From Microvirga lotononidis (GTDB lineage Bacteria; Pseudomonadota; Alphaproteobacteria; Rhizobiales; Beijerinckiaceae): a stretch of 64,000 nt of DNA. The position numbers were made by a program, and so were the translations under genes. Shown here piece after piece: positions 1 to 8,811 of this stretch. The DNA lies in the NCBI RefSeq assembly GCF_034627025.1, contig NZ_CP141048.1, positions 4,015,001 through 4,079,000 of the forward strand, in the 5' to 3' direction. How positions within the stretch are numbered: position 1 is the stretch's first letter; each line of letters starts with the position of its first letter. The notes under the pieces are model-generated. The model ran no database searches. It saw only the letters and a list, made by a program, of their open reading frames with translations, and had not been told where the DNA came from.

Positions 1-2
1 CC

Positions 3-1019
3 ACCATGAGCTTCGTGGACCTCAACCGCTCGGGCGTCGCCCTCATGGAGATCGTCTCGAAGCCGGATCTGCGCTCGGCGGACGAGGCTCGGGCCTATGT
101 CACCAAGCTGCGCACGATCCTGCGCTATCTCGGAACCTGCGACGGCGACATGGACAAGGGCAACCTGCGTGCCGACGTGAACGTCTCGGTGCGTCGTCCC
201 GGGGAGGAATTCGGCACCCGCTGCGAGATCAAGAACGTCAATTCCATCCGCTTCATCGGTCAGGCCATCGAAGTCGAGGCGCGCCGCCAGATCGCCATCC
301 TGGAAGACGGCGGCAAGATCGACCAGGAGACCCGCCTGTACGACCCGGGTAAAGGCGAGACGCGCTCCATGCGCTCCAAGGAAGAAGCGCACGATTACCG
401 CTATTTCCCCGACCCGGACCTGCTGCCGCTCGAGTTCGACCAGGCCTATGTGGACGATCTCGCCCAGCATCTGCCGGAGCTGCCGGATGAGAAGAAGGCC
501 CGGTTCATGGCCGATTACGGCCTGCCGTCCTACGATGCCGGCGTGCTCGTGGCCGAGCGCGCTTCCGCCGACTTCTACGAGGAGGTGGCCAGGGGGCGCG
601 ACGGCAAAGCCGCGGCGAACTGGGTGATCAACGAGCTGTTCGGCCGCCTCAACAAGGAAGGCAAGGACATCACGGAATCGCCCGTCTCGGCTGCGCAGCT
701 CGGCGCCATCATCGAGCTGATCGGCGAGAACGTCATTTCTGGCAAGATCGCCAAGGATCTGTTCGAGATCGTCTTTACCGAAGGCGGCGACCCGCGCGAG
801 ATCGTGGAAAAGCGCGGCATGAAGCAGGTGACCGACATGGGCGCCATCGAGAAGGCGGTGGACGAGATCATCGCGGCCAACCCGGACAAGGTGGAGCAGG
901 CCAAGGCGAAGCCGACGCTTCTCGGCTGGTTCGTCGGCCAGACCATGAAGGCCACGGGCGGCAAGGCCAACCCGCAGGCCCTCAACGAGATCCTCAAGGC
1001 CAAGCTCGGGATCGAGTAG
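3..1019 (+). CDS. gatB: Aspartyl/glutamyl-tRNA(Asn/Gln) amidotransferase subunit B, C-terminal part
   Basis: GatB is the tRNA-binding kinase-like subunit of the GatCAB complex, which amidates mischarged Glu-tRNA(Gln) or Asp-tRNA(Asn). The reading frame is open from the left edge of the window, so the start and N-terminal part are missing. The visible 338 residues begin in the conserved segment [20 protein letters not shown] and run through the KNVNS and [10 protein letters not shown] motifs of the catalytic cradle into the helical C-terminal tail (YqeY-like domain) that binds the tRNA elbow. The ATG at position 6 is internal, not the start. A GC-rich hairpin follows the stop. Confidence 0.96.
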   Translation, partial: TMSFVDLNRSGVALMEIVSKPDLRSADEARAYVTKLRTILRYLGTCDGDMDKGNLRADVNVSVRRPGEEFGTRCEIKNVNSIRFIGQAIEVEARRQIAILEDGGKIDQETRLYDPGKGETRSMRSKEEAHDYRYFPDPDLLPLEFDQAYVDDLAQHLPELPDEKKARFMADYGLPSYDAGVLVAERASADFYEEVARGRDGKAAANWVINELFGRLNKEGKDITESPVSAAQLGAIIELIGENVISGKIAKDLFEIVFTEGGDPREIVEKRGMKQVTDMGAIEKAVDEIIAANPDKVEQAKAKPTLLGWFVGQTMKATGGKANPQALNEILKAKLGIE

Positions 1020-1035
1020 GCTTTCCGAGGCTGAT

Positions 1036-1058
1036 CCCGGCGGAGCCCATCCGCCGGG
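1036..1058 (+). terminator. GC-rich hairpin after gatB
   Basis: A perfect 9-bp stem (CCCGGCGGA / TCCGCCGGG) with a 5-base loop lies 16 bases after the gatB stop. No T-run follows, so it may be a 3'-end stabiliser rather than a complete intrinsic terminator. Confidence 0.45.
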
Positions 1059-1080
1059 GCTCTTGCAAGGCGCTTCCCCC

Positions 1081-1719
1081 GTGACCTCGCAGCCCAATCC
1101 CTTCGCCTCGCACTGGCTGATCCGCGACATCGTGATCAGCTCGCACAAGGCTGCCGTCGGGCCGGGCGGGCTTCTGTTCATCGGGGATTCCATCGTCGAA
1201 GGGTTCTATTGGAACCGGATCGGCAGCCTTCCTGTGATCAATGCAGGCTATTCCGGCATCTGGACCGAGGCCCTGGAGCCGCGAGTGCCGCTTCTCCTGC
1301 AATCGGCCCAGCCCCGCATCGCCGTGCTTCTCGTCGGCGCCAACGACGCCAAGAAGGACTGCGCTGTGAGCGACCTCGACGATGCGGCAGCTCATTTCGA
1401 GCGGATCATCGGTCATTTCGGCGATGCCGAGGTTCCCGTCGTCGTCCTGACGCCGCCGCCGATCGAGCAGGAGAAGCGACTGACGGGCTTCTATTCTCCT
1501 GACGCCATGGCTTCCTTATGCGGGCGTATTCTGCGAATAGCGGAGGGGCGCGCGGCCGGAAGCGTCGATCTTCAGAACGCCTTCGCCGGTGAGAATGGCA
1601 TGGCCAGGGAAGGGATGACGACCGACGGTATCCATCTGTCGGCGCAATCCTACCGCCTGCTGCACCACATGCTTGAGCACGAGGTCGCCAAGCTGGTGCC
1701 TGAAAGGGACGATCGATGA
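1081..1719 (+). CDS. SGNH/GDSL-type hydrolase
   Basis: A predicted esterase or acyl hydrolase of the SGNH fold, about 212 residues. Visible family blocks are the nucleophile block LLFIGDSIVEGF, the GxND block VGANDAKK and the C-terminal catalytic block DGIHLS. No signal peptide is evident, so it is probably cytoplasmic. The GTG at 1081 is preferred; an in-frame TTG at 1063 would add six residues but lies against the upstream hairpin. The stop overlaps the ATG of the next gene by four bases (ATGA), so the two are translationally coupled. Pairing with a membrane O-acyltransferase suggests acetylation and deacetylation of a cell-surface glycan; that is inference, and the substrate is unknown. 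Confidence 0.8.
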   Translation: MTSQPNPFASHWLIRDIVISSHKAAVGPGGLLFIGDSIVEGFYWNRIGSLPVINAGYSGIWTEALEPRVPLLLQSAQPRIAVLLVGANDAKKDCAVSDLDDAAAHFERIIGHFGDAEVPVVVLTPPPIEQEKRLTGFYSPDAMASLCGRILRIAEGRAAGSVDLQNAFAGENGMAREGMTTDGIHLSAQSYRLLHHMLEHEVAKLVPERDDR

Positions 1720-2897
1720 CGGAGCCGAAACTCCACGCCGAGGGCGCCGTTCAGCTGCGGCGTGGAGGGCATTGGCCGTTCCTGGACCTGCTGCGCTTCG
1801 GGGCGGCGCTCCTGGTGCTGTTCGGCCATACCCGCGGGCTCCTCTTCACAAGCTTCCAGGACATTGCCCATCCGGGTCTTGGCACAAAGGTCTTCTACTT
1901 CCTCACAGGTATTCATCGAGAAGGCGTGGCGATCTTCTTTGCGGTGAGCGGCTTCCTGGTCGGCGGCGCGGTCTGGCGCGCGATCCGCGGGCAGCGGTTC
2001 GACCCGAAAGCTTATCTTGCAAGCCGTTTCGCCCGCATCTATCTGGTGCTCGTTCCGGCGCTCGCCCTGGCGCTGCTACTCGATTGGGCCGGGCGCTCGT
2101 TCCTCGGCGACACGCGCTTCTTCGGCGAGCGTCCGCTGATGCCCATGGGCTTCACGTCCGATTGGACTTGGCCGCAGATGGCCTGCAACGTCGCTGCCGT
2201 ACAGGGGATCTTCTGCAAGCCGCTGGGGGTAAATCCACCCCTCTGGTCCCTGGGCTACGAGTGGGTGTTCTATCTCATCGCCCCAATCCTGTTCGGCCTC
2301 GCCCTCGTCCGTTTTCCGCGCCCTGCGAGGGTCGGGGGCATCGCCCTGGTGCTTGCGGGGATCGGCGCTCTTGCCGGTCCCTTGTCCCATTGGCTGCCGT
2401 GGCTCGTGATCTGGCTTGCCGGTGCGCTGGCGGCCCAGATCGTCCGCGCACGGGAGCTGCCGTTGTGGTCAGGGCTGTTGGGGCTCGCCGTCGTTGCGGC
2501 CGGATTCGTTCTGTCCCGCACGCAGAGCGTCCCGGTCTATGCCACCGATCTTATGGTCGGTCTCGGTACGGCGCTCGCGATTGCAAACGGGCGGCTCCTC
2601 GGTTGGTGTCCGCTCAGGAAACCGGTTCGGATCGGGGCCGATTTCTCCTATTCGCTCTACCTCATCCACGTGCCCGTCACGGTTCTGCTCGGAGGCATCA
2701 TCGAGCATTTCGGCTGGCACTCGACACTGGTCGTGCCCAGTGCGCCGGTTTATGCGGCTTTCGCCGGTCTCGTGATCTCGGCGCTTGTGGCTGCCTTCCT
2801 TTTCGCGCAGGTCACCGAGCGCCATACCGATCGGGTCCGCCGCTTCTTCCTAGAGCGGTCCTCGCTCAAAGCCTCCGCGCCTCCGACGCCGGTCTAA
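1716..2897 (+). CDS. Acyltransferase 3 family membrane protein (OafA/YrhL type)
   Basis: A 393-residue polytopic membrane protein of the acyltransferase-3 family, which moves acetyl or other acyl groups onto extracytoplasmic sugars. The family start (WPFLDLLRFGAALLVLFGHT, with the conserved RF and H) lies near residue 20, followed by a GVAIFFAVSGFLVGG segment and roughly ten hydrophobic helices, ending with a short cytoplasmic tail. It is coupled by a 4-base overlap to the SGNH hydrolase; fused or adjacent AT3-SGNH pairs are a known arrangement for O-antigen and other glycan acetylation. The target glycan cannot be told from this locus. Confidence 0.88.
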   Translation: MTEPKLHAEGAVQLRRGGHWPFLDLLRFGAALLVLFGHTRGLLFTSFQDIAHPGLGTKVFYFLTGIHREGVAIFFAVSGFLVGGAVWRAIRGQRFDPKAYLASRFARIYLVLVPALALALLLDWAGRSFLGDTRFFGERPLMPMGFTSDWTWPQMACNVAAVQGIFCKPLGVNPPLWSLGYEWVFYLIAPILFGLALVRFPRPARVGGIALVLAGIGALAGPLSHWLPWLVIWLAGALAAQIVRARELPLWSGLLGLAVVAAGFVLSRTQSVPVYATDLMVGLGTALAIANGRLLGWCPLRKPVRIGADFSYSLYLIHVPVTVLLGGIIEHFGWHSTLVVPSAPVYAAFAGLVISALVAAFLFAQVTERHTDRVRRFFLERSSLKASAPPTPV

Positions 2898-2913
2898 TTC
2901 TATCGAGCCCTTT

Positions 2914-3465
2914 ATGACTTACGCCTCGCCAATCTCCGAATTGAACGCAACCACAATGCCATTGCGACCTGTCGCCGATGGGGATGCGCAGGACCTCTTC
3001 GGGCTCCTGTCGCTCTGCTATGCGGAATATCCGGGCTGCTACGTCGATCCGCATGACGACCTGCCGGACCTGCTTGCACCGAGCGCCTCTTATGCAGCAA
3101 CCGATGGGGCCTTCTGGGTTGTCGAGGACGGGCGCGGACGCGTCTGCGCCTGTGTCGCCGTCGATTTCCCGGAAGCGGGAGCGGCCGAACTGCATCGGCT
3201 CTATGTGCGGCCCGACCAGCGCGGGCGTGGATTGGGCGCGATGCTCGTGCGGCAGGCCGAGAGCCATGCCCGTTCGAAAGGCGCGAGCCGCATCGTCCTG
3301 TGGTCGGATACGCGGTTCACGACCGCGCACAGGCTTTACGCCCGATGGGGCTACACGCAGTTCGACGGGCAGCGCGAGCTCGCGGATATTTCGAAGTCGG
3401 CGGAGTATCGGTTCGAGAAGGAACTTCAGCTCGCCTGTCTGGCCAATTCGATGAAGATCGCTTAA
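2914..3465 (+). CDS. GNAT family N-acetyltransferase
   Basis: A 183-residue GCN5-related acetyltransferase. The acetyl-CoA pyrophosphate-binding loop is visible as RPDQRGRGLGAMLV near residues 100-113 and is followed by the usual helix and the strand RIVLWSDTRF. The ATG at 2914 is used; an internal ATG at residue 15 would remove a poorly conserved leader. It lies 16 bases after the acyltransferase and is probably in the same transcript. Substrate unknown. Confidence 0.85.
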   Translation: MTYASPISELNATTMPLRPVADGDAQDLFGLLSLCYAEYPGCYVDPHDDLPDLLAPSASYAATDGAFWVVEDGRGRVCACVAVDFPEAGAAELHRLYVRPDQRGRGLGAMLVRQAESHARSKGASRIVLWSDTRFTTAHRLYARWGYTQFDGQRELADISKSAEYRFEKELQLACLANSMKIA

Positions 3466-3474
3466 TGTGTTCGA

Positions 3475-3498
3475 GCGGCTGATCCCCCAGCCGCCTTT
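3475..3498 (+). terminator. Short hairpin after the GNAT gene
   Basis: A 7-bp stem GCGGCTG / CAGCCGC with a 6-base loop is followed by CTTT. It is a weak candidate terminator for the hydrolase-acyltransferase-GNAT unit. Confidence 0.35.
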
Positions 3499-3526
3499 CA
3501 TCAACCGCAGCCGAAGGAGGCGTCAC

Positions 3527-3640
3527 ATGGCTTTTTACTTTGCCCCGTGCACCGACGCCGCAATCCTTCCATTCATCAACGCTGCAGGTTTCGATGAAGC
3601 AGATTACCCTTTCCCTCGTCTGGCTGACCGTCCGTATTGA
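3527..3640 (+). CDS. Very short reading frame with a strong Shine-Dalgarno sequence
   Basis: An ATG follows AAGGAGG at a spacing of about 6 bases, the best ribosome-binding site in this region. It opens a frame of only 37 codons ending in TGA at 3638-3640. The peptide (starting MAFYFAPCTDAA) matches no family I know. It overlaps, in another frame, a reading frame whose end looks like a DUF1127 protein. It may be a small protein, a leader peptide that couples translation into the downstream frame, or the first part of a frameshifted gene. Confidence 0.35.
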   Translation: MAFYFAPCTDAAILPFINAAGFDEADYPFPRLADRPY

Positions 3641-3779
3641 TCTCATACCGACCGTCCGCGAGCGCAGTCACACTCCCACAAAAAGCCCCGCCCGGTCCGA
3701 GCTGCAATCCTCCTTGCGCGCAAGGCTCAGTCCTCATTTGCTCAAGGACATCGGCGAAGACGTGAGCGGGCGTGATTGA
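3594..3779 (+). CDS. Possible DUF1127-like small protein
   Basis: A 61-residue frame whose C-terminal end (LRARLSPHLLKDIGEDVS) resembles the arginine-rich DUF1127 signature, in which a helix ends in L-x-D-I-G. Known DUF1127 proteins are small basic alphaproteobacterial proteins, some of which influence RNA turnover and phosphate or carbon metabolism. No good ribosome-binding site precedes its ATG; the strong one lies at 3514-3520, ahead of an overlapping 37-codon frame. The assignment rests on the C-terminal motif only. Confidence 0.35.
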   Translation: MKQITLSLVWLTVRIDLIPTVRERSHTPTKSPARSELQSSLRARLSPHLLKDIGEDVSGRD

Positions 3780-3791
3780 CGATGAACGTAA

Positions 3792-3827
3792 AAGGTTCGG
3801 AAGGATGCGGAGCCTCCGTATCCTTCC
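3792..3827 (-). terminator. Terminator for the cyclase-domain gene
   Basis: A 13-bp inverted repeat (3799-3811 / 3815-3827, one G-T wobble, 3-base loop) is followed on the minus strand by CCTTTT. It sits 34 bases after the stop of the minus-strand cyclase gene and separates it from the plus-strand genes. Confidence 0.65.
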
Positions 3828-3860
3828 CTTGCCGGCCCTACGGACCCGGAATGCGATCGC

Positions 3861-5267
3861 CTATGGTATCTCGTAGACAAGGAACTCGTCGTTGATCCCA
3901 CGAAGCGCGGTCTTCTGCAGGGTCGGCTGTAGTCCTTGCAGCCGGATGATCTGCGAGGCTTGCGGATTCTCGACAACGGCATCCGTCGCGAAGATCGCGC
4001 GAGAATCCGCGAGGCCCTGGACGCGAGACGCGATATTGACAGTCTGGCCGAAGTAATCCTGCCTGTCGTTCAGGGTCACGGCGAGGCATGGTCCCTCGTG
4101 GATACCGATCTTGAGCAACAGGTCTTCGCTTCCGCGCGTCTCGTTGAGGCTGCGCATGGCGTCACGCATCCGCAGCGCCGCCGAAATCGCGTGGTCGGGC
4201 GTCGGGAACGTCGCCATCACCGCGTCGCCGATGGTTTTGACCACCGCTCCGGCTTCCGCCGCGACGATCTCGTTGAGCACCCGGAAATGCTCCCGCACGA
4301 GATCGTAAGCCACGAGATCGCCGACCCGCTCGTAGAGCTCGGTCGAGCCCTTCAGGTCGGTGAACAGGAAGGTCAGGCTGGTGATCTTCAGGCGCTGGTC
4401 GATGTCGAGCGTATCGGTGCGATAGAGATCGCGGAAGGTCTGGTTCGTGAGCAGACGTTTCGCCGTGAGGAACGGACGCCGCCGTTCGAGCATGTGGTGC
4501 AGTGCGTCGCCGGCCACCCAGACCGCGGGAAGGACGCGCCGATTGGTGCGGTTTTCAAGCGAGATCCGCAAGGGCCCCGGCTGCATGACCATGGTGTCGT
4601 TTTGCGGGTGGCTTTCGTTGAGGACGAGCGTGAGGCTCTGCCGCTCGCGCGTAGGCTCTCCTTTCACGTCGATGAATTGGGCGGCATGGGTAACCGGATC
4701 GAAAACGATCACAAACTCGGCCGGAAGCTGGAGGGACAGGATCGCCCTTTCCCCCGGGGGCAGTTCGACCGCGTCGAGCACGATCTCGTCGAGCCTCTGT
4801 TCGTAATCGTCCGGCAGGTCGATACCCGAACTCCAGAAGACCTGACGGACATATTCGTGCATCGGAAGGGTATCCGGCTCATGGGCCGCGATCTTGCGGA
4901 CACGCGAGCTCACCGTGAACGTGACCTCGACCATTTCGTCGAGAGTCGGCTCGTATCCGGCGGCGCAAAGAGCGCAGCTGTATTCGCTCTGGTTCACGGA
5001 TTTGAGGCTCATGCCGGATTCGAGCACGCCGCCACATCCGGGGCAGAGCACATTCCACGACATCTCGAACAGCCCGAGGCGGGCGGCATGAAGAAATGCG
5101 CCGATGACCTGGTCCTCGTCGAGCCCATTCCGGGCAGCGAAGGCGAGAGCGTTGATACGGTTCAACTCATGATCCGGCGCATCCCGGATCAGGGTTTCTA
5201 TGGCATCGACGGTCTTGGGTTCGGCAGATTGACGCAGGACTGCGAGGAATTTCTGATCTTCGGTCAT
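3861..5267 (-). CDS. Adenylate/guanylate cyclase domain protein with N-terminal cysteine-pair region
   Basis: A 468-residue cytosolic protein. The C-terminal third is a class III nucleotidyl cyclase domain: TFLFTDLKGSTELYERVG carries the first metal-binding Asp, then KTIGDAVMATF with the second Asp, then DYFGQTVNIASRVQ with the Asn/Arg transition-state region. The N-terminal half carries CPGC and CALC about 25 residues apart, suggesting a metal-binding knuckle, within a region like the DUF5939 domain often joined to such cyclases. The start is set at MTEDQKFL because an AAAAAGG-like site precedes it. Product probably cAMP; the sensed signal is unknown. Confidence 0.82.
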   Translation of the reverse strand: MTEDQKFLAVLRQSAEPKTVDAIETLIRDAPDHELNRINALAFAARNGLDEDQVIGAFLHAARLGLFEMSWNVLCPGCGGVLESGMSLKSVNQSEYSCALCAAGYEPTLDEMVEVTFTVSSRVRKIAAHEPDTLPMHEYVRQVFWSSGIDLPDDYEQRLDEIVLDAVELPPGERAILSLQLPAEFVIVFDPVTHAAQFIDVKGEPTRERQSLTLVLNESHPQNDTMVMQPGPLRISLENRTNRRVLPAVWVAGDALHHMLERRRPFLTAKRLLTNQTFRDLYRTDTLDIDQRLKITSLTFLFTDLKGSTELYERVGDLVAYDLVREHFRVLNEIVAAEAGAVVKTIGDAVMATFPTPDHAISAALRMRDAMRSLNETRGSEDLLLKIGIHEGPCLAVTLNDRQDYFGQTVNIASRVQGLADSRAIFATDAVVENPQASQIIRLQGLQPTLQKTALRGINDEFLVYEIP

Positions 5268-5406
5268 GATGCGACCTTTTTCGAGGTGCGGACACGACCG
5301 TTGAAGGATCGTCAACGCTGCGGACCGCACGGATCATGATGGTACGCTTCGGCTACAAATCCTTATCGTACAATAGGATAGCGCTGTAATCCGGCAATGT
5401 GAGGGC

Positions 5407-5433
5407 AGGGCGGCCCGCAAGCTTGGCCGCCCT
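5407..5433 (-). terminator. Hairpin after sseA
   Basis: A perfect 9-bp stem AGGGCGGCC / GGCCGCCCT with a 9-base loop lies 38 bases after the sseA stop. There is no U-run on the minus strand, so termination is uncertain. Confidence 0.35.
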
Positions 5434-5470
5434 TCCTCGATCGGGAGAAAACGGGGGAGGCGGGACGTAA

Positions 5471-6325
5471 TCAGCCCCTCTTGGCTTCTCCCGTCGCGAC
5501 AGGCAGATCCTCCCGTGCACCCCATTCGGACCACGAGCCATCATAGATGGAGTCCGCAGGGTGGCCCAAGGTCTCGAAGGCGACCGACAGGATGGCGGCC
5601 GAGACACCGGATCCGCAGCTTGCGATGATGGGACGTGCGAGGTCGAGACCGGCCCGGTGCATCGCTTTCTCGATGCTCGCCTTGTCCCTCAAACGCCCGT
5701 TCTCGACGATATCGCTCCAGGGCAGATTGGTGCTCCCCGGAATGTGGCCGGCCTTGAGCCCAGGCCGAGGCTCGGGCGCGTCTCCTCTGAAGCGGTCGGC
5801 CGCGCGGGCGTCGACAACCTGTGCCGATCCAGACGCGATCGCATTCCGGACCCGTTCGACATCGGCCACGGCCGAAGCGTCGAAGGACGGGGTGAAGCGC
5901 TTGGCCTTGCGGGACTTCTCCGGACCTGTCTCGACCGGGCGTCCTTCGGCCTTCCAGGCTGGGAAGCCCCCTTCGAGGATCGAAACGTTGCCGGCTCCGA
6001 AGACCTGAAACATCCAGCGGACACGCGGAGCCGAGAAGAGGCCGATTCCATCATAAACGACGATGGTCATATCCCGGCTTATGCCCATGGCGCCTACGGC
6101 TGCCGCGAAATCGTCGGGCGAGGGAAGCATGTGCGGCAGGAGGGAGGATGGATCCTTCACCGTTTCGATGTCGAAGCGCACTGCCCCGGGAATATGGCCG
6201 GCGAGATATTCCGCTTCGGGATCGCGGTTCTGGGCCGGAAGGTACCAGGAGCCGTCCACGACCACGAGGTTGGGATCGTCGAGGTGCTCCTGCAGCCAGG
6301 CGGTGGAAACGAAAGGCTGGGACAT
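5471..6325 (-). CDS. sseA: 3-mercaptopyruvate sulfurtransferase
   Basis: Transfers sulfane sulfur from 3-mercaptopyruvate to thiol acceptors or cyanide. The protein has 284 residues in two rhodanese domains. The catalytic loop is CGSGVSA with Cys237; the CG(S/T)GV form is typical of mercaptopyruvate sulfurtransferases, whereas thiosulfate sulfurtransferases carry CRxGxT. The start MSQPFVST is preceded by AAGGAG at good spacing. It follows the AlaX-type gene by 17 bases on the same strand and is probably co-transcribed with it. Confidence 0.92.
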   Translation of the reverse strand: MSQPFVSTAWLQEHLDDPNLVVVDGSWYLPAQNRDPEAEYLAGHIPGAVRFDIETVKDPSSLLPHMLPSPDDFAAAVGAMGISRDMTIVVYDGIGLFSAPRVRWMFQVFGAGNVSILEGGFPAWKAEGRPVETGPEKSRKAKRFTPSFDASAVADVERVRNAIASGSAQVVDARAADRFRGDAPEPRPGLKAGHIPGSTNLPWSDIVENGRLRDKASIEKAMHRAGLDLARPIIASCGSGVSAAILSVAFETLGHPADSIYDGSWSEWGAREDLPVATGEAKRG

Positions 6326-6342
6326 GCGGCAACTCCTTGATG

Positions 6343-7065
6343 TCAGTCGACCAGGGACATGCGAACGCGGCGGTTCTGCTTGCCCTTCTTCTCGATGTCG
6401 GTGATGGCGACCGTGCCGATCTCGCCTGTGCGCCGCACGTGGGTGCCGCCGCAGGGCTGAAGGTCGATACCCTCGATTTCGACGAGGCGAACGCGGCCCG
6501 AGCCCCGCGGCGGCTTCACCGACATGGTCTTCACGAGACCGGGATTGGCGTCGAGTTCCTCGTCGGTGATCCATCGGTCGGTGACCGGCGCGTCGCGCTG
6601 GACCAGGGCATTGAGCCTCTCCGTGATTTCAGCCTTGTCGAGGCCGGCATCGGGAATGTCGAAGTCGAGCCGTCCGTCGCCTTCTCCGATGGACCCGCCT
6701 GTGACCGGGTAGGGCAGGACGACGCTCAGAAGATGAAGCGCCGTGTGGACGCGCATGCGCTTCAGGCGACGGGGCCAATCGAGCTGCAACTCGACCGTCT
6801 CTCCCTCCTGGAACTGCGCCGCCGCCTCCGTCCCGACGAGATGAACGACCTGGGACCGATCCGCTCCGTACACCGTGTTCGTGATGGCGAATCTGTCGCC
6901 ATTCGCCTTCACGAGGGTTCCCACATCTCCCGGCTGCCCGCCTCCTTGGGCATAGAAGACCGTGCGATCCAGGATTACCCCGCCTTCCGGAGTCGTCGCG
7001 ACAACGCGCGCTTCGCAGGAGGTGGCATAGGCATCGTCTCGGAAGAGGAGCGTGGTGGCTGTCAT
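6343..7065 (-). CDS. Alanyl-tRNA editing protein (AlaX family)
   Basis: A free-standing editing domain that hydrolyses Ser- or Gly-mischarged tRNA(Ala), 240 residues. Both zinc-binding parts of the AlaRS editing site are present: HTALHLL (HxxxH) and CGGTH (CxxxH). The segment FYAQGGGQPGDVG is the usual N-terminal signature. The start MTATTLLF has only a weak upstream site. It sits between photolyase and sseA on the minus strand; there is no functional link to sseA beyond co-transcription. Confidence 0.88.
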   Translation of the reverse strand: MTATTLLFRDDAYATSCEARVVATTPEGGVILDRTVFYAQGGGQPGDVGTLVKANGDRFAITNTVYGADRSQVVHLVGTEAAAQFQEGETVELQLDWPRRLKRMRVHTALHLLSVVLPYPVTGGSIGEGDGRLDFDIPDAGLDKAEITERLNALVQRDAPVTDRWITDEELDANPGLVKTMSVKPPRGSGRVRLVEIEGIDLQPCGGTHVRRTGEIGTVAITDIEKKGKQNRRVRMSLVD

Positions 7066-7168
7066 GATCGTCTCGAGCTGCGACGAGGCGGCCGTGCCTC
7101 GTTCGAAAGGTGAGGGGCGATGCTGAAGGCATAGGACTCGGCGGGTCAAGCCGCTCCGTGCCCGAGCG

Positions 7169-8647
7169 TCAGGAATGTTCTTCGCTTTCCAGGCCGCGAA
7201 GGCTTCGAAAGGTCTGCAAGGCTCTTTCCCGCGCCAGGCCGTGGACGACGATGGGCTCGGGATAAGTCTCTCCCAGGCTGATTCCCGCTTCCTGAAGAAC
7301 CGCCGGAGGCGCGTCCCAGGGATGATGAAGGAAGGTTGAGGGCAGCCCTGCAAGCTCCGGAACGAATGTCCGGACGTAGTCACCGTCGGGATCGAACTTT
7401 TCGCCCTGCGTGACGGGATTGAAGATCCGATGGAACGGCGCCGAATCCGGTCCGGAACCCGCTACCCATTGCCAGCTGAAGGCATTGTTGGCCGGATCCG
7501 CGTCCACCAGCGTATCCCAGAACCAGGCCTCTCCCTTTCGCCAGTCAGTCAGGAGATGCTTGACCAGGAACGATGCGGTGATCATTCGGACCCGGTTGTG
7601 CATCCACCCTGTCTGCCAGAGCTGGCGCATTCCCGCATCGACGATGGGATAGCCGGTACGGCCCCGCCGCCAGGCCTTGAGCGTTTTCGGGTCGTCGATC
7701 CAGGGAAAGGCATCGAAACGACTGCTGTGAGACCGGACCGGCAGGTGAGGGTGAAAGTGCAGGAGCTGATGGCTGAAATCGCGCCATACGATCTCGCTGA
7801 GATATTTCTCGGCATCGCGGGCCAAGCTGGGATGTTCCGCAACCTGAGCCGTCACGGCATGCCAGATCTGCCGGGGGCTGATTTCTCCGAAGCGAAGATG
7901 CGGCGACAGTCGTGATGTGCCGATCAGGGATGGGCGGTCTCGATTCTCCGCATATCCCCTGAGGCCCTTGCTCAAAAAATGACGGAAACTCTTTCGCGCT
8001 GCCTCTTCACCGGGCCGCCACGCCGTTCGAAGGCCGCCGGCCCAGTCGGGGGATGAAGGTTCGAGGCCCAGCTCCTCGAGAGGAATCGTGGAGGCGAGGA
8101 GCGAGGAAGGCCAGATTCCGCCGGGGATTCGCTTCGGAGGCGCAAGTGCGGCCTTGAGGCCACGGGTCATGACGGTCCGAAGATAGGGGGTAAACACTTG
8201 AAACGGCCTGCCGGCCTGATTGACGATGTCCCATGGCTCATGAAGGAGGCGGCCATTGAAGCTGTGCGCCTTGATCCCGCTATCCGTCAGGCGCTTCTTC
8301 ACCGCCGTGTCGAGAGCGATTTCCGCCGCGCCATAGCGCCGGTTCCAGAAAATCGCAGAGGCGCCGGTCTCCCGGGCGACTCGTTCGACTACGGAGGGAG
8401 CAGGCCCTTCGAAAAGAGCCAGGCTCGCGCCGGCCTGCTCCAGAGATTCGCCCAGAGCCCTAAGCGAGCCGTGAAGCCACCAGCGGGCGGCACCGCCGAG
8501 CGGCCGCAAATCATCGGAGCCGCCGATCACCGCGAAGCATAGAACCTGCGATCCCGTCGCGGCTGCGGCCGCAAGGGCGGGGTTGTCGGCGAGACGATGG
8601 TCGTCGCGGAACCAGACCAGGACGGGCGAGGGGGAATCGGTGCTCAT
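7169..8647 (-). CDS. phr: Deoxyribodipyrimidine photolyase
   Basis: A light-driven DNA repair enzyme that splits cyclobutane pyrimidine dimers using FADH-. The 492-residue length and order fit class I CPD photolyase: N-terminal antenna domain (VLVWFRDDHRLADNPAL), then the FAD domain with TSRLSPHLRFGEISPRQIW, RTGYPIVDAGMRQLWQTGWMHNRVRM and the W-rich stretch FSWQWVAGSGPDSAPFHRIFNP. A cryptochrome-like role is possible but the motifs favour photolyase. The stop is 103 bases from the start of the AlaX gene, so it may read through. Confidence 0.94.
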   Translation of the reverse strand: MSTDSPSPVLVWFRDDHRLADNPALAAAAATGSQVLCFAVIGGSDDLRPLGGAARWWLHGSLRALGESLEQAGASLALFEGPAPSVVERVARETGASAIFWNRRYGAAEIALDTAVKKRLTDSGIKAHSFNGRLLHEPWDIVNQAGRPFQVFTPYLRTVMTRGLKAALAPPKRIPGGIWPSSLLASTIPLEELGLEPSSPDWAGGLRTAWRPGEEAARKSFRHFLSKGLRGYAENRDRPSLIGTSRLSPHLRFGEISPRQIWHAVTAQVAEHPSLARDAEKYLSEIVWRDFSHQLLHFHPHLPVRSHSSRFDAFPWIDDPKTLKAWRRGRTGYPIVDAGMRQLWQTGWMHNRVRMITASFLVKHLLTDWRKGEAWFWDTLVDADPANNAFSWQWVAGSGPDSAPFHRIFNPVTQGEKFDPDGDYVRTFVPELAGLPSTFLHHPWDAPPAVLQEAGISLGETYPEPIVVHGLARERALQTFRSLRGLESEEHS

Positions 8648-8736
8648 GGCGCCGGATCATAGTCACGCTTCGAACCCTGCATAAGCCATAGGGAGGAAGC
8701 TAGCACCAGTAACGGGAGGGAGATTGCTGGGAAGGT

Positions 8737-8811
8737 TGGCTCCGGCGGTAGGATTCGAACCTACGACCAACGGATTAACAGTCCGCTGCGCTACCGCTGC
8801 GCCACGCCGGA
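8737..8811 (-). tRNA. tRNA-Asn (GTT)
   Basis: 75 bases with encoded CCA. Acceptor stem TCCGGCG / CGCCGGA, anticodon stem GCGGA / TCCGT with loop CTGTTAA (anticodon GTT, complement at 8777-8779), T-arm with GGTTCGAATCC. Read on the minus strand, divergent from tRNA-Cys. Confidence 0.97.

Noticed and set aside
1673..2917. A 414-codon plus-strand frame overlapping the acyltransferase gene.
   Set aside because: Arg/Gly/Pro/Ala-biased translation without motifs, entirely inside a clear acyltransferase-3 gene in another frame.
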